From: Paramacrobiotus metropolitanus
Lineage: Eukaryota > Tardigrada > Eutardigrada > Parachela > Macrobiotidae
NCBI RefSeq assembly: GCF_019649055.1
Contig: NW_026570242.1
Span: 372,001-436,000 of the forward strand
Direction: 5' to 3'
Length of the DNA: 64,000 nt
Position numbers and translations under genes: made by a program. A model generated the notes under the pieces. The model had not been told where the DNA came from and ran no database searches. It was given only the letters and a program-made list of their open reading frames with translations. Below, in pieces: positions 55,237 through 64,000 of this stretch (positions are counted from its first letter, which is position 1; every line of letters begins with the position of its first letter).

Positions 55237-58200
55237 TTACGCTTCGTGCCTCAAACGTCGCACCGTGACCTTAGCGTAGTAGGTCTCTTTACGACGGATC
55301 GGCAACGCATGGGATTTTGCAACAGTCGACTGGCTCATTGAAGCAGAGGATATGCTCTCTGCATCGTTTTGCATACGATGCTTCACACAGCGGTATAGGG
55401 CTCCGACTGCTACTAAGACCAGAACCTGTTAAGCCAGTACAACTATTCGAGTGCCATTGTTCGGTAACATAAACTTAACGGAAATTTGTACGAAAGCAAA
55501 AAAATCTGTGGTTACAATATCGCGAAAGTATCGTGCTTGTGGACTCACTGAAAGTTAATATGCATTCTTACCCCAACACCGGCCGCAGTTCCGACGATAG
55601 CCCACATGGATAGACCTTCTGCAATAATTATATCAATATACAACATCCGCATTGCTAGGGTAGAGTTTTTCAAATATACAATGCAACAGAATAATAATAC
55701 TGGACAAACATAAGCAAACGCTGTACATAAGCAAACGAGTACCACCGTATGAGTCACAACAAAACAAGGCTTATCAGGAATATTATAGTACGTGCACAAA
55801 ATTAATATGCATTCGTTTGCACGCCGATGTCACCGTCAACAAGCGTGCAATTTACTTTTAAGTTCTTACTAACACCTTACACACTGCTTACATATGCTGC
55901 TTCTTTTAAGTTCTAACTAACACCTACACACTGCTTCTACTGCTTACATATAGATATTATTAGTCGTGCTGTACCGTGAAATTTTATAATTTCTCTTTCC
56001 AGAAAGCAAAAATCATGCTGTGACCTGTGTATATCTGTATTCTGCATGAATGTACGAATTACATATGGCCGTCGGTCCGTACCAGTTGCTAAATAATGTA
56101 CCACCATATGTTCGTGCATGGCTTTACTGTGAAATTTTTCAAAATAATAAAATAATTAATAATAATACAAAAAATCAGTGCGAATACGCTTCCATCAGAG
56201 CGAAAACGCAAACCAGCAATGCGCACTGTAGCAGCTCCATGTCGCCCGACCGGATAACCTGCTGGTCGCACGGAAGTCTTGCATTATTTTCGCACAACGT
56301 TTGGCTTAACTGTATTAACTTTCTAGTACCTGCATGAATATTTATAGAGTAGTGATATGCCGAAGCAAAGCGTTCTCTGGGAGTCGCATATCCCGAATAG
56401 CATACTCCGGTCGAATACGTAGAACATGCTGTCTATGGCCGAACATACTATCTGGAAAGTCTATCAAGATTTTGAAACAGCTAAATTTGTTTTCAAAACT
56501 CTAGAGTACTGTAGAATAGTAGTATTTTGCTTAACATTTTTCTTTTTTTTAGGTGATCAATCCGTTCACAACCCGTTCACAACCCTTCAGTCGGCTCACA
56601 ATCTGCAGCAGCGCCTTTTACTTGGTGAACTGCCGTGCCGTCGCCTTTATTCCGTACACAACTTTTCCCCGCGCTATCTTAAAAGTATCTTTCACTCTGT
56701 TCACCACTTTTCGGACCAACGCAACTTGAATTTGTTTCGCTCATGACAGGACATAATCACAGCTGACAATTTTAAGACAATTACTATTTTATCAAGTACG
56801 GTGATTTTTGAGTGAACTTCGGATGCTACAGTCGCACAAAGCACAAATCCCGCTAATTAATGGTTGGGAATGTGAAACCAATGGTTATTTCAATTAATTT
56901 TCCAAGTACGTCAAAATTTGGAAATTTTCTTTTACGTACAGATAATGATTTGCTTGATTGCTTTTCCTTGGCTGCAGGCAACAGCCAAATTAGTAGGCTC
57001 CACAACTAACACAAATTAACTGCCGATGCTATAACACCACTATACCGCTTGTGATGATCGCAGTAAATGATTTGAAGGCTGTCACACATCCCATATATTT
57101 TGGCTACCTATCACTTCGGCCGTTTTCATTTCGGCCGCGTTCATTTCGGCCAAAGTTTTTCGGCCGCCGTTCACTTCGGCCGCCGATCACTTCGGCCACA
57201 GTACATTTCGGCAGACTCTCATTTTGGTTTAATTTGTGCACGAAAACGCTAATTTCGATCTAACTTCGACAGTAACTGAAAATTTGAAGTCCAAGCAAAC
57301 CTAAGAAAATGACCTTCGACTGACATCAAATCCTGAAAAGATTAAAAATTGAACAGTACTAAGAAAAACGGTCCGTTTTTCTGGTTTAACGCGCTGGGGC
57401 GTGGCTAAAGGCTGGGGCGTGGCTAAAGTGCGGCAATTTACCGGGTAAACGTGGCTTAAGCCAAACCAACCCAATATCATAAAATCTGAGGCGTTGTAGT
57501 TAACTAGAAGCTAGTGTTTGGCGAACATTTCACGAAACTTTTACATTCAACACCTAGTACGCCATCATTAGATTATAAAAGAAATATACCGGCCCTACAT
57601 TTTGATGCGTTCGCGAAGTGAAAAAAACCAATATCATGACAATGCGCAGCGTGCTAAAATGCTACTTGTAAGCACATGTTAGGGACGTAGTGCGTAAATT
57701 ACGTACGGTGGGGTAGAGGGCGAAGGCTTAAACCAGAAGATCAAAACCCTAAGAAACCCTAAGAAAACTAAGAAGGCCCTGGAACAGAAGATAACCTACC
57801 AATACTAAGAATAACCTAAGAAAACCTAAGACACATAAGAAAACCTAAAAACGCAACAAAAACCAGGAAAACTTGAAACTTGGAGATGGCTAAATGTGAT
57901 GATGCCGAAATAAGCTGTGGCCGAAATGAGTGCTGGCCGAACTGAGCCCCGGCTGAAATGAACGTTGGCCGAAATGGACGCATGCGGCCGAAATGTAACG
58001 CCGCCGAAGTGATCGGACGCGATATAGGCATATTGGCCGTTTATGTTTCTAAAATTGCTATCGGAAACTGAATGCCTTCAAGTACCCAGTTCTTCTTAGG
58101 TTCTTGCGCATCGCACTTTTGGATTACATGCAGCAGTAACCAGCCAATAGTGTACCTACTGCAACGTTTTTATTCAGCCTGCTAAATTAATCAGGTATTC

Positions 58201-61092
58201 GAGTAGCCTTACCTTCTGTGGTATTAGACATTAGGGTAGCGTTTTTGGTTCTCCCGGTAGTCGATTTGGATTCGTCAACTTCCCTGCCTTTTACAGCTAC
58301 ATCAGGCAATGTTTCCATTGTTTCGGCCGCAGTAATATTATCCATGAGGTTCACTGTTGTGACATTCATTGTCTGGTCTTGCATGTTCCCACTTATTCCT
58401 GTCGTGATCCGAGTTGCCGATGATGACGTTGCTCTAGTCGTAACCTGTACTGTGGCCGGTATGGTTGTTGTCATTAGCGGTGTTGTTGTCGTGCTCGCCG
58501 TTGTGGTTGTCGGTGTAGCCCGCGCTGACGTTGTCACAGCTTCGGTAGTCACCGTTGTCGGCATAGTGGAGGTCGATGCCGTGGTTGATATCAAGGCAGT
58601 GGTTGTGTATTCTGTTGTCGCTTCGGAACTAACAATCGGTATAGTCGAAGGCGGATCGATCGTAGTAGTGGTTGGCGAAGGGTTATCGCAGCAGTACTTA
58701 AGGTCACAAAGGTATGCCCGAACATGATAAATGAAGTTTTTTTGTTTTTTATCTGCAGTCGCTACGAACTGTCGTTTTGTGACATAATAAAACCCAGATG
58801 GTACTGGAACATCTGCAAGTAATGAGCATCGCGTTTGGTAAGTATTTTACGTATACTTCAGGTATACTTCAGGTATAAGCCAGCAGCTTAAGGGAAGTGG
58901 CCCGGTACATCGTACCAAATTCGTGTACATGCACGAAATCTTTCGCTTTCGCGCACTCCCAAACCCTTTTTTCTCTTGTTTTATGACAATCTGTAGTCAA
59001 ATGATTTGTATACACAGGCCTGAAAACCGTTTGCGCGCGCAACATCCGGTTCGCGAGTTATGGCTGTTAGAAAATTCCAAAAAGTTTAAATGCATTCAGG
59101 TGTACCAAAAGTCTCATTATGGACCGATCTCTTTCAGATTTTGCACGTAAATGCACATAACCACGAAGAGCGTTTTTACACCGATCCACTGTTCTAGCAT
59201 GTTTTTCAAATTTTAAAATGAATTTCAAAAATTTTAAAATTCATTTTAAAATTTGAAAAACATCAATGGAAGTCTGGATCGGTGTAAAAACGATCTTCAT
59301 GGCCATGTGCATTTACATGCAAAATTTGAAGGAGATCGGTCCATAATGAGACTTTTCGTACACCTGAAAGCATTTAAACTTTGGGGAATTTTCTTACAGC
59401 CATAACTCCCGAACCGGATGTTGCGCGCGCAAACGGTTTTCAGGCCTGTGCATACAAATCATTTGACTACAGAATGTCATAAAACAAGAGAAAAAAGGGT
59501 TTGGGAGTGCGCGAAAGTGAAAGATTTCGTGCATGTACACGAATTTGGTACCATGTACCGGGCCACTTCCCTTAACACTCCAGTTACTGTAACACTCCTG
59601 ATTTGCGCTTCTGGTTATTCAGTATTTCTCAATAGCTTTTACTTTGTTCCACATTCTGAACAACCGGGCACCAGCCCCTACATGGTATGTTATGAGATAA
59701 ACTGCTAGCCACATTTACAGTAACGTGTTCAATGGAAGGAACTCAAAGAAGCCAAATTTGATTTTACACCTGCCGCTTTTGCGGTATATCCGGTTGCGCA
59801 GCTTATCATGAGAGTGAGTATTAGAAAACAAAGGGAGCACGTGACCAGTTGTTTAAAATGTGTAATAGCAGGAACTGTTGTTGAAAAATATGAAAATATT
59901 CAGCAAACATTTTTTTGAACGAAGAAATCGTACAGACACCGAGACACGTACTGGGGTTTAAAGGAAGTGCCCCGGATATTGCATAGGACCAAACGCGTGT
60001 ACATACCGTACTTGCACGCAAACTTTCGCTTTCTTGCACTCCTAAACTTTCGTCGTTGTTTTTGTGGTATTTTGTAGCCAAATGATTTGTACACACTGGC
60101 GTGTAAACGATTTGTACACGCCACATCCGGTTGAGCAGTAATCGGTCAACAATGAGACTTTTGGTACATCTCAGTTCATTTAAACCTTTTGGAATTTTAT
60201 TTCATCCATAACTCCCCAACCGGATTTTTGCATGCAAACAGATTTCAAGCGAACGTGGGCAAATCACTCGACTACAGAATGTCATAAAACAATAAAAAAA
60301 TTATTTGGGTGTGCGCAAAATTAAAAAGCGAAAGTTCTCGTCCGTGTACCCGAATTTGGTGCTGTATATTTGATTCCGGGTCATTTCCCCTAAGACAGGA
60401 AAAGTTGATCTGTTGGGCTTTTTCTTTTTTAAACAACTGCTTAGATAAAGACGCAGACAAAAGAGATACTAAAATGCAAAGAGGTAGTTTAACGTAATAA
60501 AACTTGAACAGTTATAGTCACTTGTACTCTGTATATGCTACCTGAATCTGGAGGGTAAGTGTTTGCTTCGATGGTGTAGAGCATATGGCAGTTGCATACA
60601 GCGTCACCGTCGTAAAAGTTTTGACCTTGCGCAAACCATTTGTCATCTTCCACTTTGCAGTTGACGTATTCGTTATTATTTCCCATATTCGTTACGATGC
60701 GCCAATCTAGTACCAAATAAACGCATTTGGTTATAGACAAAATCCTTTCTTCGAACAATATGTTTTCGTAATTTTTACGGAAAGTTCTGAAATTTTAATT
60801 ACCGCTTACTCGGGCTTTTACCATCCTGACTTGCCAATACTTTCAAATTAAAATTTGATTCTGAATCGGAGTCATAAGCGTCCACAAAATCCACCGTGAA
60901 CCCATAACCTCCGCTGTAGTATTTTCCAATTTTATCCGGCGAAAACCAGCTGTCGGGATTATCGTCAGTCGCATAAGAGTAAGGGTCAAATGGTTCATAT
61001 GGTTTGCGGAACGGATCCGATAATTGTTGATCTTGACAACTGACGAACAGCACATTCAGCAGACACAGACCGATAAGCAAAACAAGACGCAT
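55237..61092 (-). CDS. Type I membrane protein: Cys-containing ectodomain, mucin-like Thr-rich stalk, one TM helix, basic tail; five exons
   Basis: Exons in transcript order are 60810-61092, 60542-60706, 58213-58812, 55572-55618 and 55237-55425. Phases 1,1,1,0 close, giving about 427 residues. A signal peptide (RLVLLIGLCLLNVLFVSC) is followed by an ectodomain with few Cys (CKVEDDKW, CNCHMLY, LCDLKYCCDN), about 130 Thr/Ser-rich residues (TTTTASTTTTPLMTTT) that would be heavily O-glycosylated, a transmembrane helix split over exons 4-5 (WAIVGTAAGVG / VLVLVAVGAL), and a tail with RRKETYYAKVTVRR. I do not recognise the ectodomain. Introns 2 and 3 are large (1.7 and 2.6 kb) and hold the mobile repeats at 57104-58040 and 58888-60393. 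A surface receptor or coat protein is likely. Confidence 0.76.
55853..55951. repeat. Imperfect tandem duplication (~50 bp unit)
   Basis: TTTTAAGTTCTTACTAACACC...CTGCTTACATATG is followed at once by a near copy, TTTTAAGTTCTAACTAACACC...CTGCTTACATATAG. It lies in intron 3 of the mucin-like gene. Confidence 0.7.
57104..58040. mobile_element. Non-autonomous element with inverted arrays of TTCGGCC-type repeats at both ends
   Basis: The left end (57109-57213) has about seven copies of a 13-17 bp unit around CATTTCGGCC or CACTTCGGCC. The right end (57902-58040) has about seven copies in reverse orientation (GGCCGAAATG). The outermost units match as inverted termini (ATCACTTCGGC). The body is A-rich with many AACCTAAGAAAA-like strings, plus a 17 bp tandem CTGGGGCGTGGCTAAAG. 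No coding capacity. It lies in intron 3 of the mucin-like gene. Confidence 0.75.
58888..59575. mobile_element. Large imperfect palindrome (foldback element), 688 bp
   Basis: Starting TTAAGGGAAGTGGCCCGGTAC and ending GTACCGGGCCACTTCCCTTAA, the two halves are complementary with scattered mismatches over about 340 bp each, meeting near 59232 in a short A/T palindrome. It lies in intron 2 of the mucin-like gene. No coding capacity. Confidence 0.88.
59957..60393. mobile_element. Degenerate, internally deleted copy of the 58888-59575 palindrome
   Basis: It starts TTAAAGGAAGTGCCCCGG and ends CCGGGTCATTTCCCCTAA. Shared blocks include AAATGATTTGTACACA, CACATCCGGTT, CAATGAGACTTTTGGTAC and CTACAGAATGTCATAAAACAA. 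The centre is missing and divergence is higher than in the neighbour, so it is an older member of the same family. It lies in the same intron. Confidence 0.8.
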
Positions 61093-61710
61093 CAACTTGT
61101 AGCTTCTTCATATGTTGACGTTTTGTTATTATATGCTAACGAACGCAAACTTATAGTATCGATAAAACTAGCAAGTAAAGCTTTCGAGATGAACGACCAT
61201 AGTTCATCAGCAGCTATTATAATTTGAAGTACGCAAGTATGAAACTATTCGTTTCTTTAACTTGTGTGATGTAATTTTCCCAACACTCCGAAGCAAAGTT
61301 CGGCACAAAGGTTATTTTGAAACGAAAACTGGCTTATAACATTGATAATTGTAGATATCAACAAAATGGCTTTGTTTACTACACAGATACTGAACGCTTC
61401 CACATGGATATAATATTATACCGAAAAGCGTGCGGTTCTCTATTTATAATAAATAAATTATATCGGTTATTGTTTTCCATCATTCAGCATGCGTAAGTAC
61501 AATACACCAACCAAAATTAAAACTGAAAATCTTCCTATTCAAAGCTTATGTATTATCGCTTGTCTACGTGGTTGTTGTTGTTGCATAAGTATACAGCGTA
61601 GTCCTTAGAAGGACCATTGCTCCAGCAAATGTAAACCATCAGAATCGTCATGGTAACAAAGTAAGCATATAACAGTGACAACTGGTCGATTATTCTAAAT
61701 GGCTTCCTAT

Positions 61711-62253
61711 TGTTTCGTCCACCATTCATGTTGTCCACCATTCATTTTGTCCACCGTACGTTTTGTATACACTATAAAGCGTATTGCAGTGCAAATCGAA
61801 TTCCTTGACGTGATAAGTCGCGTCAACGAGTTCGATTTATGCGGCCCACAGCGCACACTGAACTGCAACTGCAAATTACACTAGTGTCTTAAGTCAAACT
61901 GGCTTCTTACAACCAGTAAGGAAACATAAGAAAACAAAAAACCTAAGAAAAAACAAAAAGACGTGCGAAGATATAAAAAAACGTAGGGAAACATAAGAAA
62001 AGGAGAATATCAGACTCAAGAAACCTAAGAAACCACAAGCTGGAAAGCATAAGAAAACCATAAGAAAACATCATTAAGCTTAAAAATTCTTAGAAGAAAG
62101 AAGAACAGATCAATACAGCCTAATCGTTCAATACAGTTTTGTGTGGTACAAGCAGTCAATTAAACTGTAAGACACGTTGTAAGCGGATGGTGGACGAAAT
62201 GAATGGTGGACAAAATGAATGGTGGACAAAATGAACGGTGGACAAAATGAATA
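61711..62253. mobile_element. Non-autonomous element with inverted arrays of TTTTGTCCACC-type repeats
   Basis: The left end (61711-61772) carries three copies of a ~16 bp unit (CATTCATTTTGTCCACC). The right end (62187-62253) carries four inverted copies (GGTGGACAAAATGAATG). The body between them is A-rich with AACCTAAGAAAA / CATAAGAAAA strings, like the element at 57104-58040. No coding capacity. Confidence 0.74.
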
Positions 62254-62441
62254 GACACGTTCTAAATCACCGAACTCTCTTCGAAAACGATCCAACTCGA
62301 TTTTCAAAAAAAATTTAGGTGCACGGAAGGCAACCGTGAACCCATACGTGGTGGCGACTGGTTATTACGTAGTTTCCACCTCATAGCAACGAAAGGCATA
62401 TGAACATGCTGCTGTTGAAACTACGCGCACCAATTTCGATT

Positions 62442-63731
62442 ATACAGGTCGGCCACGCCAAGTTGTCACCAAAATTTTAATGATTTGTTAAAAATTTCAA
62501 GTGACTGTAGAATTTTTATTTATATACAGTATTACGTCATCACCATTTTTATCCTGCATTGTTTGAATACGAGCTTGACAACAAAGAAACGTTCTTCGAC
62601 ACGTTGTAACAGGAAATTCGGAGGCCACCTGCTTCGAAATACTATCTGACCCATAAACCGTTGTTGCCTTCCGTGCACCTACATTTTTTTTAAAAATCGA
62701 GTTGGTTCCGTCGTCCATCGGCGACAAGTTTGCAGAATTGCACATCCATTGGTCTTCAGGAGCGTATTTTGCCTGGTCCTGTTTCAGCCACTGAAAGGTT
62801 ACAACGGCGCCTTGGGATTTGGCACTGTCAACATAGAGGAGTACATCCTTTGCGCGGGTCCCATCAGAGTGTGAATGATCCTAATTTACCATCCTTGGCA
62901 AAATATGATTGCCGAAATATGTGGCATCCATTTTTGCTATACCGTCTAGCAGATAAATGCGGCTCACTCCAGTCCAGCCCATCTCCGTGGGGCACATCAC
63001 ATTTTTTAAAAATCGCTTTGTTGGTTTTTTCTTCCCGTCGTCGGGGATTGACAATAAATCAAAGGGACTATGGATATCCCTCCTCACGTTAAAATCTTTT
63101 AGGGTCATCCGTGCCTTATCTTTTTTAAAGATCATTCGACCTTTAAGTGGTCCAGGGCGCCTACGAAAAATGTTTTCTCGCTAGTGCCACTTCGCTTTCC
63201 GGTTTTCCTGGAAGACCGGATGCCGATAGTTCGCTGTTGTCTTCCAGTGACGATCTTGGTAGACTATGTTGCGCATCACGCTCCTAAGAGTTCTTAGTTT
63301 ACTTTTAAGCAGTATTGGGTTGGAAAGACTGAGTTTAAGCAAACTTGCCAGGAGTTTTCGGATGGGGGTGGGATATTTAAAAACCGGGATATTTTGGAAA
63401 AAAATCGTTTTTCTCCGAGTTTAATTAACACCTCATCCCTTTAGTTTTCATTTCCAGTGAACAAACAGAGATTTTTTTACATACTGAAATAAATTTCAGG
63501 CGCAGAAAGTCTTTCACTGATTTTTTGGTATGCCAAGTGTACCGATGGGAGAGCAACCCCCAGTGTTTACACTTCGGGGGTTGTTTATGGCGTCATCTCT
63601 GGAACTAACGCTCAGATACTAATTTCAATAAGCGCAGAATTTAATTCTGAACAAAAAACGGGCATCCGATTTTGAGCGGGAAAACATATCAGAATTTTTA
63701 AAAATTTTTAAAGTTTTGGTGACAACTTGGC
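62442..63731 (-). mobile_element. Tc1/mariner-like DNA transposon remnant, ~1.3 kb with terminal inverted repeats
   Basis: GCCAAGTTGTCACCAAAA at 62458 recurs as its reverse complement at 63714-63731, and the preceding TACAGGTCGGCCAC at 62442 resembles Tc1-type ends. The spacing of about 1.3 kb fits this superfamily. Inside, on the minus strand, is a broken transposase. Confidence 0.7.
62497..63184 (-). pseudogene. Transposase remnant (Tc1/mariner-type DDE domain)
   Basis: Two frame segments separated by an in-frame stop (near 62880) read as the DDE half of a Tc1/mariner-like transposase: GWTGVSRIYLLDGIAKMDATYF, then VLLYVDSAKSQGA (around the second Asp, where active enzymes have DNA.H), then NSANLSPMDDGTNSIFK (third acidic position). 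The N-terminal DNA-binding half and the first Asp are not recognisable. It is a decayed copy and not expected to be functional. Confidence 0.66.
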
Positions 63732-64000
63732 AAACAGCTTCGGCTTCGCCTCAGAAGTTTGGTTCTGACCAAGGCGAGCGATTTGGAAGCGGTCGCGTTA
63801 CGACTTCAGACGCTAAATACCTACTCTGTAAGCGTATTATTTACTGTTAACCGGAACAAGTATTCAGTGTCAGCAAAAAGAGCGGCAGGATAAAAATACT
63901 GTACTTTAATAACACTGCTAAAAGCAACCTTAAAATACTTCAACAATGACGGCGCCCTATCAGCACCGTGTAATCAACGCTTTAGCAAACGAAGGATTTT
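63732..64000. other. Right edge of window
   Basis: No gene recognised in the last 270 bp. Confidence 0.4.

Noticed and set aside
58218-58727. 169-codon plus-strand frame, Val-rich
   Set aside because: Antisense of the Thr-rich stalk exon (ACA/ACC read as TGT/GGT); phases of the minus-strand exons close perfectly.
62730-63092. 120-codon plus-strand frame
   Set aside because: Opposite strand of the transposase remnant; no protein motif of its own.
1-64000. tRNA, rRNA and CRISPR features
   Set aside because: I looked for tRNA B-box-like GGTTCGANTCC sequences, rRNA blocks and regularly spaced repeats and found none convincing.

Overview
The window is a eukaryotic, clearly metazoan segment. Its genes are split by many short GT-AG introns (mostly 45-300 bp), it is AT-rich, and it carries animal orthologues of AP-1 sigma, a PRA1-family protein, PACRG, adenylate kinase 1 and an alpha-crystallin heat-shock protein. 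The rest is lineage-specific: secreted low-complexity proteins and a group of gustatory-receptor-like membrane proteins. A small ecdysozoan such as a tardigrade would fit, but I cannot prove the species from sequence alone. Exon models were built by hand from open frames, GT/AG sites and phase bookkeeping. Phases close in the models except where stated.

Layout. 1-3 kb: first exon of AP-1 sigma (-) and a four-exon PRA1-family gene (+). 3.5-18.4 kb: gustatory-receptor-like genes GRL-1 (-), GRL-2 (+, pseudogene) and GRL-3 (+, one exon frameshifted), with PACRG (-) between GRL-1 and GRL-2. GRL-2 is split by a complete 4.6 kb Ngaro-like tyrosine-recombinase retrotransposon (gag, RT-RNase H, recombinase, split direct repeats). 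18.8-20.6 kb: a five-exon gene (-) for a dual-specificity-phosphatase-like protein whose active site is not conserved. 22.4-25.2 kb: divergent GRL-5 (+), followed by a 564 bp foldback repeat. 26-27 kb: adenylate kinase (-). 28.3-29.9 kb: GRL-4 (+). 31-33.9 kb: a Gly/Phe-rich secreted protein with a VWC-like tail (+) and a small secreted protein (-). 35.1-37 kb: GRL-6 (+), the most insect-GR-like copy. 39.6-41.9 kb: small heat-shock protein with Gln-rich repeats (+). 43-48.5 kb: an eleven-exon receptor guanylate-cyclase-like gene (+) with a PstS-like (phosphate-binding protein) ectodomain and a degenerate cyclase domain. 49-52 kb: secreted acidic/Pro-Arg-rich polyampholyte (-). 53.6-61.1 kb: two Thr-rich, Cys-containing surface or secreted proteins (-), the second with large introns full of mobile repeats and an apparent alternative last exon. 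61.7-63.7 kb: a repeat-ended element and a decayed Tc1/mariner-like element.

Common themes are chemosensation and surface recognition (GRLs, the PstS-ectodomain receptor, Thr/Cys-rich proteins), loss of catalysis with the fold kept (pseudo-cyclase, pseudo-phosphatase), and active repeat turnover. The genes look like independent eukaryotic units. I see no operon organisation.
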